Counted from the first letter of the stretch, positions 39,965 through 52,451 are shown. The stretch is DNA of 56,323 bases from Gracilaria domingensis (GCA_022539475.1 VCMS01000347.1:60689-117011), one strand, 5' to 3'. Notes: generated from the sequence alone by a model not told the origin. Numbers and translations: made by a program.

Positions 39965-42341
39965 GATATCGATGAACACGCCCTGGAGGCAACAAGCTTC
40001 GTAGACGGACGCCAAGATGGAAACAGTCTTTGCTCAAGACAGAAGAAGCCTGTTTGTACTTGACCAAGTTACCAGACAAGCGATGATAAAGCTCTACAGA
40101 CAGGCATCACGTGTGCCCTCGTACCATACGAGCCGCATGTACGTGTACTTAGACGTTTGGTACCTGACAACAATCAAGAGTACTTCCAACTGTGAACTCT
40201 ACGCACGGTTCATCTGCCTTGACGTCCCGGTATTGTCCCGGCAACGCATGTCACGCTTACTTTTTGAGTGCCCACCAATGTATGGATTGCATGATGCAAT
40301 CAGTCTGATCGTCGATGCAATTTGCATCGATGGTCAGACCGAGTGTATTGCTGTCAGCTGCAGATGGCAGTCACAGACGGTCACGATAACACCTCCGCAG
40401 TGCAAGTTTGAGGGCCACACACACTGGAGCGGCCATAGCTCAATCGGTAACCACCTTCGTGTGCTTTTTGTGTGAGCTCGGAGTCCTGGGTTCGAATCCC
40501 GACTCTGCTTTGCTCCCCTATCAGTACACCACAATGATCACCGAGGCTTGACGTGAATCTGCAGATCCAGTGTGTGTCTTAGGCACTGCTTCAGAATTTC
40601 AGCGTGCGGCGCCACCATCTGCTAGTGGCGCAAGGCAACAGTGACTTTCTTCTTCGTCTTCTGGAAGCTGCTGAAGCTAAATATGATTCTGGGACTTGAA
40701 GCACCTACCTTCGCGTCTGAAGGCAGAAAATATGCAAACTTATTGAAAGAGTTTAAGAATTAGATTCGTTCCTGCCAGAATTCCATGCAGGGTAAATCGC
40801 ACATCTCGCGAGTCTTGATCAATCATTCTCGATCTTGTATCCTTTACTGACATCAGTTCGCGTCTCCATGTAGCTTCCCTCCCCATTTTGTTTTCGTTCT
40901 CGAGCTACAGACGTGGGTAAGCCCATTCTCGGTTTAGACTTCCAATGGATCTCCTTCATTGTAGGCTCGCTTTCAATCCTGTCGGCTTGCAGAAAGGCGT
41001 TTTCTCAACGCTGCTAGCTTTTCGCCAATCCAATATCACTCTATTCACTCTCAACATGCATTTTTATACGGTGCAGCATTCCAGGCAACTCCAGAGGGCC
41101 TACGTGCATTTCCAGAAACTAGTACCCCTCTCACGATAATGACTTTGCCCTTTTCGATTTTCGTCAATCGCCTGAGAAGGGAGCCAGAGTCATGGGGTCT
41201 TTGTCATTATATTTTTTGAACCCTCGTACAGATCACTTAAGCATGACTGAATCGTTCGTGAAGAGCGAAACCAAGCCTTGTTTCAACATTACCTTGAACT
41301 ATATCTTTTCTTTGAAATTAATTTTCGTCTTTCTAACTGAAGATTTGGATATAAAAGCAGATTATTGTTGTCGACACAAGAAGCAAAATCTTTAGTTTAT
41401 ACTCTCAATCAATTTACTTTTGTCTTGTACCAATAAAACAAAAAAAGATTAGTTTGGTTCGCGAAATTGCTTAAAAGTATATTCGACTGAAGAATAAAAT
41501 AGTACATTGACGAATAAATGTAAGCCTTCTCTTTTCTGTAAACTATTTTATTGTAAAGAAGATTTTAAAAAGGCAGATAGAAATGCTATGATTATGGCTT
41601 TCATAGTTGTAGAGAAATCGACAAAAACTAAATATGCACTTGTATTGCGCAATAAATCCACTTTCAAATACTTTCTTATACGCTTCTCCCAAAGAGGCCC
41701 GTAAAGGGGCTGTATGACACGGCGCATTTCTATAAGAACTTCAGTGAATTGAGTGCATCCAGAATAAACAAAAAAGCCAGCCGTCCAAATATACTCCAAT
41801 AAACACTATTCTTTTTGTTGGGGGTAACGACATTCTCAAAGAAAAACAGAAACTTCCTTACATTGACGGCAGAACCATCGAAGTAAATCACACCAAAATC
41901 AGAAAACCCACACCCTCCTTGAGAGTACCATGCAGACGCCATTTCTTGTAATCAGACAGAACGGCGCGAGTGATAAAAACCCCAAACAAAGCAAAACAAT
42001 ACAAACGTCCGAAATTACTAGCCTAAACGGCAAAAAATAATACGGTAGCTCCGCAATAAACGCAACAGCCGAACCAAAAAACTTAAACAACACGGCCTGA
42101 CTCAATATTTACATCAAAACCAATACCAAACAAAGAGAAGCAGACCGATCATCTAGTAGACGTACGGCACGTTTCACGTTCGTAAGATGAACAACAACTT
42201 TGGTACGTTTCCAAGCGCCGAAATGTGTACACGAACCCAACAGAGGGCCACACACAACAAATTCAACGAGGAGGCCGGGCGACCGAGCCGCCTGTAGATA
42301 AAAAGAAAGAAAGGGGGAAGTAGGTCGATGGCAGGGAAACA
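39965..42341. other. Intergenic, increasingly AT-rich, no supported gene apart from a tRNA-like unit
   Basis: Contains the tRNA-like element at 40427-40515. From about 41200 on it is AT-rich with overlapping short minus-strand frames (41548-41799, 41730-41942, 41899-42105). These hint at a decayed retroelement gene but show no diagnostic motif. Confidence 0.4.
40427..40515 (+). repeat. tRNA-like unit with pol III A and B boxes (SINE head or tRNA pseudogene)
   Basis: A box TAGCTCAATCGG (40436-40447) and perfect B box GGTTCGAATCC (40489-40499) are spaced about 50 bp. The 5' and 3' ends do not form a seven-pair acceptor stem and the T stem is imperfect, so a working tRNA is unlikely. Confidence 0.6.
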
Positions 42342-43323
42342 TGTGGAGCAAAACCCCAGCAATGGGATCTTATCTCAAGGCGTTCGAGTCCTTGCCCTCT
42401 AGACGAGGTGAACTCAGTGGTGAGCGCTCCAAACACGAATAGTGCGGGTTCGAGACCGCCCGTGGTACGGGATATACCTACGGAGGCTGAGGGGTGAACG
42501 GGCCTATTCCAGGAATCCGGCGAAAAGTGACGGAATGGTCGAGGAGGAAGAGTACCGTAGAGCGGTGTAAGCCCTAGGCAAAAAGGGAGAAAGAAGGGAA
42601 ATAGAGGAGGAAAGGGGAGAAATCCCGCGGCGGGACGTGCGGAAAGCGGCAACAGACCCGGCGCCGGGAGACGACGATGTATATTAAGCCCACGCGGCAC
42701 AACTCTATACAGAGACGGAAACGCTACCAATTGTGGTGAAAGCAGTACAACTGCACAAATAAGAAACAAGAACAGTCCGAAGACACGGAATAAAACAGCC
42801 CGAGGGCAAGGCCACAATGGTCAGTATTGCCTGAATAATCCCGAGGGATGAAGCTGAGTCGTACCGTACGCGATGTTTCTCCGGAGGGAGTTGTACACTT
42901 TGCGATGGCGAAACAGTTGAGAGCCGAACTTGGTTACCCTTTACTGAGGGGCGGAGGTGGCCGCGAGGTGACCTCCTTATATCGTAACCGATTACTTAGT
43001 TAAACTAAATTAAAGTAATAAAGTTCCCGCTTGCGCAGGTCCACACACGTGGAAGGTGTGCAACCCGCGGCAGCGGCCAGTAAACTATTCGACAATCATA
43101 ACAAAACATGTGTAAACACACCCATTCCTATACACGCGTACACGCGACCAATACTCATCCGCGCCACGTCATGGCCGACCCCTCAGGGTGCCATACCTCA
43201 ATGCGGCCAAAAGGTATCCCATCAGTGGGCCAATATTCATACCTTCCGAGTACCCGGAACCATTCTTACCAGGGGTTTATGAAAACAATCCCCGTGTATC
43301 GGGCAAGCACGTTTTGCTCTACA
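42342..43323 (-). repeat. E2 3' LTR (982 bp)
   Basis: On the plus strand it runs from TGTGG to CTCTACA, next to a polypurine tract. The first ~450 bp repeat at 52669-53116 with few differences. Like the E1 LTR it contains CTTGCGC followed by GGTCC and CACGTGG. It includes tRNA-like A and B boxes (42411-42457). The flanking 5 bp are AAACA (42337-42341); the partner flank is lost. Confidence 0.85.
42411..42457 (+). promoter_or_regulatory. tRNA-like pol III promoter boxes inside the E2 LTR
   Basis: A-box-like AACTCAGTGGTGAGCGC (42411-42427) and perfect B box GGTTCGAGACC (42447-42457) have tRNA-like spacing, and GCGG/CCGC flanks the B box as in a T arm. Another B-like GTTCGAGTCC is at 42382-42391. 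In the right LTR the B box is mutated. Orientation is opposite to gag-pol and the same as the antisense gene. Confidence 0.5.
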
Positions 43324-43336
43324 TATCCCCCTCCTT
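43324..43336 (-). other. E2 polypurine tract
   Basis: The coding strand reads AAGGAGGGGGATA directly before the TGTAGAG start of the 3' LTR, matching the E1 arrangement. Confidence 0.8.
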
Positions 43337-43403
43337 AGCGCAGGAAACATCCGGTTTGCAAGCGGAGACTCATCAGCGAGCTCGCATATAAGCGTGGTCC
43401 ACC

Positions 43404-45218
43404 ATGGACATATCCGAGATTCCGGTTCCTCGTCACAACGAGACACACGTGCAAACGCACTCAGCTTCTCTGCACTCAGATGATTCAGTACCTGAAGTTT
43501 CTTCTGCGATCGACGATTCGATGAACCCTCACCAGGGCGACGAGCAGCCTTCCCAAACCGGGGTTCCGAACGTTTCGGGTCCCGCAACTCCTGCGACAGG
43601 GTATCTCGGCGGTTTCGCCTCCGCTCCTCTGCCTCAGAGTCAACATTACACGTCTACACCGAGTCCGGTCGACGTCGCGGCGTGGAATTCCGCTCAGGCG
43701 CTGCCCTTGCTGGCGACTCCAGCTGGCTGGATAGCGCGTGAATCGCTCCTTGTTCAAGATCCGACTACCGGAGGAAGCTGGGCCTATTCCAGAGCGCCCT
43801 GGTTTCACCCGACAGCGGTTCGCAACAGTGCGTTGATGGATTCATACACCGAGAACGGTATGCTGCCTGGCGGTCTGCACCGAGATATGGTGGATTCCTG
43901 GGATTGGAGACAGCGCGTGGCGGTTGCACCTCACGTGTTGTCACGAAAACGGGGCGGCCGTGGATACGAAACGCTGGATGAAGCGCGCGCGGCTATGGCG
44001 CGATTGGCGTACTTTCGGAAGGACCGAGCCTCGTTCCCCGAGAGGATCCCCGAGTCATACGGGTTCGACCTTTCCCGGTTCCGAACTTACGGAGAGATCA
44101 AGTATGGCGCGAACCTCGCGGACTTCCAAGCGACGGAAAACTTCCCGGATTCGATGCCGGCGGACATTCTCCTGTTCAACAGGCCTATCCTGCGAGCGGA
44201 GTTCCGATATCTACATCGCCCTTCGGGAGAGGGAAGCTTCTTCGACCGATTGCGAAACGAACGCAAGTGGCGATCCCGGTTCGGGTATCTGATTCCACAC
44301 CAGAACATGGAGGTTGAACGTTTGCGTCCGGACGCACTAGCGGGTCGATTCGCTTCACTCCCATCGTGGTGGGCTCACTATGAGGTACCACGCGGGTGTT
44401 TCGCGGAATTGCCTCCGTGCATCTCCTATGTGGGGTCACGCATTATTGCGAATCCGCACTCGGAGTACTGGATGCTCTTCATCGCCGAATGGGCCGCTCG
44501 CGTTGCCGCGTTTATGCTATGGGAAGCATACGACCAGAACCGTGTTTGGTATTTGCCTCCGAGGTTACGGAATATGATTAGATCACTGGACTTATACACC
44601 GCGCTCGGTTAGGACGGCAACGTCAGCGAGGTCATCAGCCTTATCGATCTCATCGATTCCATTGATTGGAGTACCGTTCCGGCGGAAAACGTCCCCAGGG
44701 GCACTCGCTCGCACTACGACCGTTCGCCAGGGCGAAGACATCCGGGTGCCGGTGACTTCGTGTACTACGATCCCTGGGAGGGAGTTACAGTCCCGAAGGA
44801 GCGGGCTCTCGTCCTACGCGGACTTCCTCGAGTGGTTCCGAGCGATCACCCTATTGGGTTTATGTTTTCCGACAACTATTACTCCGTAGCAGAGGAGGAC
44901 GATCCAATGGTGGATGACACTGTGGAAGACCCGGCAACGGGAGGCCCGTTGGCGGCTTCCGCACGAGTTCCGGTTGTCGGAAGGGCGGCTGCGCCAGTTG
45001 CTCCTATCGGTTGGGGCGTGGGCCCTTCGCAGGGGAATATTGACCCTCGCGTGATAGCGATGCGCAACCAACTCCTCGGACTTGGGGTGCCGGTTCCACC
45101 GGATATGTACGACCTCGGCCAGCTGTTGGCATTGGTAGTGCAGGCCTTCGCGAGTCAGCCTCCCCAAGCGGGGCCGTCCAACCCTGGAGGTGCCGGTCCT
45201 TCGACAGGATGGCAGTGA
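43404..45218 (+). pseudogene. E2 antisense gene (aORF homologue) with one in-frame stop
   Basis: ATG at 43404. One frame is open to 45218 except for a TAG at 44610-44612 (about 604 codons). The N-terminus is Ser/Pro/His-rich. The core (about residues 190-400) has LSRFRTYGEIKYGA, FNRP, PSWW (44361-44372), PPCISYVGS, IAEWAARVAAF and LPPRLRNMIRSL, each aligning in order with the E1 antisense protein. Homology to E1 continues past the TAG (ISLIDLIDSIDW), so the stop is probably a mutation, though readthrough is possible. The C-terminus is Pro/Gly-rich but lacks the Arg-Gly tail of E1. It is tail to tail with the chromodomain frame. Function unknown. Confidence 0.72.
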
Positions 45219-45608
45219 TCCCAACGGTGAGTTCCCTCCATGATGGGCTGTCGTAGGCTCTGCGACCAACGCACTCCGCAATAGCTAGCGGTACAACTTC
45301 TCCTTAGAATGAAATCGACTTCGATGTCACTTCCCTCATAACCGGTTTACGGTTCAACGCTTCTTCGCGTATCGTCATTCCAAGACGATCGTCCAGACTG
45401 CGTGTAGCTTCACGACATGTTCACATGGACCGTTAGACGTTAGTTCGCTTCTTTCCGATAAATCGGCGTCCGTTAGACGGAAATCATCTTTTCTTCTTCA
45501 TCCCTTTGATACTTCCTTCCTTGGGAACAAACCAAACTTCTTGGGAGTACCATCAATGATTCTCCCACAAGTGGGTCCGTCGATTGCCTTTACGACCCGG
45601 CGGCACTG

Positions 45609-45842
45609 TCACCCTACTTGGGCCTTATCCAAATCTGGAGGCAGCGCTAGCCGCTTACGCCGGTAGTAGGTGAGAACCTTCGATCGAGGTAGATGTTCGA
45701 TCGGCTCGAATGTATCCTCCTCAGGGGAGTATCCGTACCAACGGACTTGGTATTCAGTCTCCCCATCGGGGTTCACGACGTGACTCACGATGCGTTCGAT
45801 AACGAATTCCTGTGGGAACACTTCCCGTTCGCGGGCCTCCAT
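45609..45842 (-). CDS. E2 chromodomain, separate from the integrase
   Basis: 77 codons from ATG at 45842. EFVIERIVSHVVNPDGETEY, then QVRWYGYSPEEDTFEPIEHL, is a complete chromodomain with the aromatic residues expected to cage methyl-lysine. In E1 the domain is fused to the integrase; here 1.1 kb without a matching frame lies between it and the integrase tail. It may need splicing, or may have been disconnected by an insertion. Chromodomains steer chromovirus integration to chromatin. Confidence 0.8.
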   Translation of the reverse strand: MEAREREVFPQEFVIERIVSHVVNPDGETEYQVRWYGYSPEEDTFEPIEHLPRSKVLTYYRRKRLALPPDLDKAQVG

Positions 45843-46934
45843 GGTGTATGAGCCACTCCTGCTGACGCAGTATCACCTAGAGAGGTTGTGCAATTGCGCT
45901 AGCGTCCCTCAGGTGAGGCTTTCCAAGTGTTGGAGACGTGCTTACTTCCGCGTTCCTCGCCAAATCCCGCTGCGGCGGCCATACTGTAACTCGCGTCCTA
46001 CGCGTCCTGTCCTCGAGCTAGAGCGATAGTTGCAAAGCTCTCGAACAGAAGAGTACAACGGTATCACGTTATTCGATGATAGTCGAGAGACCGACAAACG
46101 GTAGTACTTTCGATTGACGAACTTCCCGGGCTTCACGGGGATAACCGTTTCGGTGACGGGGGTATGTAAAACACTCCCTGGGCAGGGCGGCGGTTCACCC
46201 GGTCCACGGGGCATGTGCCATGAGCTCTGATTGGCTCCGCGCCACAGATTGGCGACCACGACAACCGTGCGCGTGCCGTGCTCGGCCATCCGTTCGCGAA
46301 AGGTCGCCGACCGCTCATTGGGGCATTCCACGTTGTAACGTGCCACCACGTGGCACGCGCCTGGTTTTGTCAGGCCCCGTGTCACGGAGATTGCACACGT
46401 GCAGCGGCGATGGAGCGCCAGGGCTCCATTCCACGCCCAAGGTGGTGCACACTGTAGAGTGACGGCTTCCAAGAAAGAGTTCAAAATCCCACAAGGGAAT
46501 CCACAATGAATGGTCACATTTGGCACAACTCGTTCACGAGATCCCCCAGTTCAGAGTCGCAGCGCTATTCTTCCGCGTGTTGCGGCTGGTCTGGATCAGC
46601 GAAAACGGTTTTCACAGTTTGACTGTCCTTTTCAACGCGGTTTCGCGACTTCGGGCGGTTAGCGATCCCAGGCTGGGCAGCTGCTTCTGCGGCGACGCTC
46701 CGCCTCTCGCGGGGAGTACGGATATCTTCCGTGATATCGTCGGACGATACGGCGAAGTTTCCGCGGTTGGGGCGCGTCGAGGCGGCCGTGCCACTAGATT
46801 CTCCTACGGGAGCGACTGGATTGTCAGTGTGGTCACATTTCCCGTGGTTTGGGAACCGTGCGACACCGGAGCGTCAGTGCCAGTTGCAGCAACTGCAGTG
46901 TCCTCCCCCTCCTTAGGTGGCGCCACGGGCTCCA
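45843..46934. other. Gap between E2 integrase tail and chromodomain
   Basis: No frame here continues either neighbour. One 194-codon minus frame (46526-45942) has no recognisable content. A CGTGCCACCACGTGGCACG near-palindrome lies around 46340-46358. It could be an intron, an inserted element or decayed linker. Confidence 0.45.
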
Positions 46935-49900
46935 TCAGAAGATGGGGTGGGGGGTGACTCTTGTAAATACTCGTGCAGAGTCGTTTAAATTTGTCCAAGT
47001 AGTAGGAAGTTCAGTTCTGTGGTCAGAAGTACCTACTGTAGGTAGATCTCTTAATTCTCGATCCGGGTGCGGAAGAATCGCGGGACGCGATGGCGTAGCA
47101 TCTGTTGACGGAACTTCTTCCTGTAGAGGATCCCCTGATTGGGTATTGGTTGTAGATTGTCCGGAAGGCGGAGTAGGTGCCAGTACGACGCGATCACGCG
47201 ATACACGCTCGTGTTGCCCATCAATGTCGATCACGACGGTATCTGGAGTGACAGAAATAACGTGATACGGTCCGTCGGCGATCGGAGACAGCTTATGTCG
47301 TCGTTCCTTCTCAGGATTATAATACTCCTTTCGTAGGAAGACGTAGTCATTAGCTTTCACCATTGATGGTTTGCCGCGTAATCGGCTATCGAAATTTCGC
47401 TTGTACGCGAGTTGAGCCTTGTCCATGGCCTTCCGGGCTACCGGTACCATCTTCTTCAACCAATTTTTCCAGGTGTCCCTGTACAAACCCGTCGACGGGA
47501 AAGACGATAGCGTCGCTTGAGCTTCAATTGCCACAGTGGTGGAATCCTTGAGAGGACCAATTCAAACGGCGACAGCGACGTAACCCGATGTACCTGGGTG
47601 TTATATGCGTAAGTTATCGCATCAGTGTACAGGTCCCAATCCTTTGGGTGATCCGCAACGTAGGATCTCAATGCGTTTAGCATCGTACGGTTAAACCGTT
47701 CTACCTGCCCATTACACTGGGGATGATAGGTTGTTGTGAACAAATTCTTGATATCCAAGATGCGGCATACGTCCATAAAGAACTTTGACGCAAACTGCGA
47801 GCCATTGTCTGAAAGCAGAATAACGGGTGGCCCGTAAGTGAAGACCCAATGCGTCACAAATGCTTGTGCAACTGTTGCTGCAGTGATCCGCTTCAACAGA
47901 ACCGTTCGCATTAACTTCAAAAACCTGTCCGTGATAACCAGGAGATATCTGTGACCGCGTGCGGTTCGAATTAATTCGCCCAGAATGTCGATAGTGACGA
48001 ACTTCAAAGGAGCCCAGGCTGGGAACAGCGTCATCGACTTCGAGTTTCGTCGAAGTTTGACGTTGTTCTTGGCGCATTCCGTGCATGAACGGCGTACTGC
48101 GTAGCAGTCGAATGCCATAGCTGGCCAATAAAAGTCCCTTCGGAGAGTTAGATACAACTTCCTGCCACCAGGGTGTCCCCCAATCTTTGCATAGTGGGAT
48201 ATATGGAGAACCCTCCCTTGTAGGGAGTGTGGAACCATAATTTGAGGGCGTGGCCCAACAATCCTAACAAGGAATCCCTGATCGTTGATTAGAAAGGGTA
48301 TCTTGAATCCCCCGTTGAGTCGGGCCCTTATCTGAGTACAGAAAGGATCCCCGTGTTGTTCACGTATTACCTCTTCAGCGGTAATGGGTTCAAATGAACC
48401 GGGTAACGGTGTAACCGGTCCGGTGGCGAGTATGTCGTCGCAGACGTCGTCCAGAAAGTCTGGTTCTTCCTCGAATTCTTCAGCCAAGAAGCAGGGGATG
48501 TCGTCGTCATCGACAGGTTCTGCTTCACCAGAAGTTCCCAAGCGGGAGAGCGCATCTGCCTGCAAGTTCAGGGTTCCCCGTTTGTAACGGACTTCGAAAT
48601 CAAATTCCGACAACCGGAGACGCCATCTCATAAGGCGGCCTGATGGCTCAGATATCTCCATAAGCCAACGGAGTGCCGAATGATCGGTGTGCACCTGAAA
48701 ATGAGTTCCCATGAGGTACGGTCTCAGAGTTGAGAGTGCCCATACAACGGCAAGACATTCTTTCTCGGAAACCGAGTAATTGCGTTCATGCACATTCAGG
48801 GAACGGGACCAGTATCCCACTGGGCGTCGTAAGCCATCTTCCGAAACCTGGAAAAGCGCACAACCAACTTGGTATTCACTTGCATCAGTATCCACTTCAT
48901 AAGGAAGCCCAGGAGTGGGTAATTCCAAGACTGGCGGAGACGTTACGGCGGCGACAAGCGCCGAAAAGGCGGACGCTTCCGCGTCGCCGAATGGTTCCAG
49001 TTTAACTGGCTGTCCTTTCATGAGGAGAGAATTGAGAGGAGCTGCAGTATCAGCGAAATTCGGGACGAACCGACGGTAGACATTACACAAACCGAGAAAT
49101 GATCGGAGTTCCGTTTGAGTTGTCGGATGTTTCGCTTCCTTCAGCGACTTCACCCTTACCTCGTCGACCGAGAGTTTCTCTGGGCGGATAATGTGGCCCA
49201 GGTATTTCACCGAGTCGGTAAAGAATTCGCACTTCTTGAGCTTCAAGGTAACACCTGCGTCACGCAGAACTTGCATGACTTCCTTCACATGGGACATATG
49301 TTCATCCATACTGTTGGAAAATACGGCGATGTCGTCCAAGTACACAAGACAAGTCTTCCACTTGAATATGGCCAACAGAATGTCAACCGCGCGCTGAAAC
49401 GTAGCGGGAGCATTCGTTAGCCCGAAGGGCATCCGTTTGAAACGGTACAGTCCTTGGTGACATACAAACGCGGTCTTGTCGCGATCTTCCTTTCGAATTG
49501 GAACCTGCCAATAACCCCAATTGGCGTCAAGGGCGGTAAATACTCTGGCGCTTCCCAGCGAGTCGATGTACTCATCCATCCGAGGAATCGGATACACGTC
49601 TTTGACGGTAACGGCGTTGAGTCGCCTGTAATCGATGCAAAAACGCCACGATTCATCTGACTTCGGAACAAGTACAACGGGCGATGCCCATGACGACTGA
49701 GCTGGCTCAATTACGTCGGCAGGTAGCATCTTCTCGACTTGAGACTTTTCTTCTTCCCGCGCTTTCGGGCCTGCCCGATACAGGTGTTGCGCGATTGGGC
49801 GAGTATCTGGGAGCAGATCAATACGGTGCTCCGTAATTCCAATTGTTCCAAGGGAACCGTCCCACATGGGAGTAAATTCTCTGAGCATGTCTCGCAAATT

Positions 49901-51115
49901 CTCGCGATGAGACGCTGGGACATGGTCCAGATTCAACTTCTCTAATTCCTCAACAGGATTCGTCTGTTCTGTGCCAGAGGGTAGCGCTGATTTAACCGGA
50001 ATGAACGGTCGTTCTTGGCCCGAATTAACTAGATTCACCTCTTCAGTAGCGACTGCTTCCGGTACGGCGGAGTTTCCATTTCTGGAGGAATCCGACAAAA
50101 CGGAGTTTCCAGGACGCACCTCCCCCTCCTTGGCTACGGGCACACCGAGAACCTCGGACGTTAGGATTCTCGCCTGTACGAGCGCCTTCGGATGCGGCAG
50201 GACCGACCCCAGTACCTGGTGTTTGACTAGCCACTGAGTGGTTTTGCCAAAGTTGGCAACCAGTACCTTGAAAGGTTGATCGGGCTCGATAGAAACAACA
50301 CCATTAGCTAAAGCGAGCTGTCGCTGATCGCATAACGATGAAGACGGTTGAACTAGTCGAATTCCACGTTGTTTGGAGACGCACTGCACCCACACCTGGG
50401 ATTCCGGCGGGATTGAAACGGATTTCGCTATGCGAAGCTTTGTTGATTTCGGATCCACGTTTGGAACCTCCTCAGCCATAGGTAATGGAACCCGCTTCCG
50501 GATTGCGCGCCTCAAGGGCTTCCGAACGATCGGAATGGTTGTACCGTCTTCCATTTCCACGGTTTTCGCCCTTGGGCGTATCGCTTCGACAAAGCGGTCG
50601 CAAAAATCACAACCGAGTATAATCGGTGCAGCGAGTGAATCGCAGACAACAAATTCAAGTTTCACCACGTAGGTGCCAAGTCTCACTGTGAGAGTTAAGT
50701 AACCAACCGTGCGCAACGGGTTATTGTTCGCGTCAGCGATATCCAAGCCTGGACCATAGCGAACGAATTCCCGAAGTGCCGGGGGCACTAACGAAGAGTG
50801 AATAAGATTTGTCGCAGCGCCCGTGTCCAACACGGACCGTTGACGAACCATAAACTGGTGTGATAAGCCGAGGTAGGCGTAAACCTTATAATTCCTCTTG
50901 GCCATCACAAAGACTTTATCCGGGTTACGGAAATTTCGGGACCGTACCCACGGACGACGGAGAACCGTTAAAAGCTCTGAGTCCACGTCGGATTGAGCCA
51001 TCTTCCTCGTAAGGATCTTCCTTTTAAGGAAAGGGACCGGGGAGCGAAGCGGCGGCGCCTCGGGCGTCTCCGACTTCGGCTCAGGAGACGCCCCTCCCGC
51101 AGAGGGAACTCCCAA
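46935..51115 (-). pseudogene. pol: E2 Pol: protease, RT, RNase H, integrase, with one frameshift
   Basis: The frame 51115-47456 holds a protease with DTGA (SVLDTGAATN), RT with FCIDYRRLNAV and YLDD, RNase H (DTDASEYQVGC, TDHSALRW) and an integrase with a zinc segment and DDE core (TIDILGEL, LSDNGSQF, HPQCNGQVERFN). Near 47530, after LVLSRIPPL, the coding signal moves to another frame (VAIEAQATLSSF to 46935) carrying the integrase C-terminal GPY-like region (DGPYHVISVTPDTVVIDI). A single-base change explains the break. The two Pols are clearly homologous but well diverged. Confidence 0.9.
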
Positions 51116-51360
51116 GTTTAGTTTTTCTGGGCGGGGTTGGCCGGCGACGGCAAACTCTGCTCAGAGTGGGAAACAGAATTCCCGGGTTCGGGGTTTGTCG
51201 CAGTCATCTGTTCGGTCGCATTCCAAGTTTCGTCTACGCGAACGTTCTGTCCTGTACCAGGGTTGCCAAACATGGCCTTCTGCGCTTCATAATTCTTACT
51301 CGGTACACGAGCCTTGTCAGCTGATGACAGAGATTCATACCATCCGATAATTTTCGGTAA

Positions 51361-52451
51361 CTACCGAGCGGGCAACATGCACACAGGTGCAATATGACCG
51401 TGTCGGTAACAAATGTGACAGATGGTCGTCACCGACTTATTGAAAGATCGATTACCAAGTTTAATACCAGAATCGGATCTTCGCCATCGAATTTCTTCGT
51501 AAAGACGATATTCAGTCTTCTGATGTGATCCTTCACCTTGCCAGTGCTTCGCGAGGTGCGACGTGACGATGAATCGTCTAATCGGTAATAACGATACGAT
51601 AACAGCTTCCTGTAGAGGAGATTCGTTGGTTTCAACTCCCTGAGTCCAAGATGACGTCTACCTTTCTCGCGAGAGCGAATCACTCCTTGAGTGGCATATG
51701 TCGCCTTCGACTTCGTTCCGCGGGATCGACTCCCATACCGTTCTCGGGCTTCCTCACTGTCCGAAGAACTGGATGAAGTAGATTTCGCAGAGCGAATGCT
51801 AGAATTGGAACTAGACGAATCCGAGTCGTAACGGAGTTCCTTTTTGGATCGTCGATTTCCGTCATGCGGAGTATGGCGTGCCGAGCGCCTAGAGGCTTCT
51901 TTCTTAGCATCCTTCGCATCAGATGCGTTATCCATCGGGATGATCTCATCGAGAGTAGACAACCAGGTGGTTAGGCGATCGATTTCAGCTCGATGCTCCT
52001 GAATAGAGGAATGGTAAGCTTGAACAAAAGCGGCTGGTGCACCCAGACTTTCCAAAATGGAATTCACGTCTTGACGTAAGACACGAATGTCATTGGTTGG
52101 ATCTCCGATTTCAGCTTGGTCAAGCTTCCGTCTGAGATACTGCAGATCCTCGAACAACGAGTTTTGCGCGAGCTGACTGACACGCAGTTGAGCCTCGAGG
52201 TACGAGTATCCAGGGGTTTCAACCACATCGTTTGGTCTCTCCGTGGCCGGAGTACCCGTAACGGGCGGAGCTCCTGCCGTAGAAGCGGCCATCGGACCCG
52301 ACGTGACTGACGAAGCTCTCCGGGGTTCCGGGACCTGTTCATTGTCAGGCGACCTTGGGGGTACGGAGGCGCGAGAACGCGGAGGCCTAGGCGGAGGCAC
52401 ACCAGCATCTCTGGCCACACCGTTTCGAGGGTTCGGCGCAGGTGGCGCCAT
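51361..52451 (-). pseudogene. gag: E2 Gag relic, central capsid deleted
   Basis: ATG at 52451 begins a Pro-rich then Ser/Arg-rich region (to about 51500) resembling the E1 Gag N-terminal half. At FDGEDPILVL, which aligns with FSGDDPIAII of E1, the frame soon ends (51429). In another frame a perfect CCHC knuckle, CHICYRHGHIAPVC, follows at 51420-51379, ending at a TAG (51361). Most of the capsid (several hundred residues in E1) is therefore missing, with a frameshift, while the nucleocapsid finger remains. Confidence 0.75.

Noticed and set aside
40427..40515. Functional tRNA gene
   Set aside because: No acceptor stem pairs and the T stem is imperfect despite good A and B boxes.
41548..42105. 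Minus-strand short frames as a gene
   Set aside because: Three overlapping short frames with only weak hints of a retroelement protein; no diagnostic motif.
42342..42793. ~450-bp flanking repeat of E2 as an independent SINE family
   Set aside because: The conserved primer-binding site abuts the right copy and a polypurine tract abuts the far end of the left one, so these are LTRs (right one truncated).
45942..46526. 194-codon minus-strand frame between E2 integrase and chromodomain
   Set aside because: No recognisable motif and no continuity with either neighbour; kept only as part of the unexplained gap.
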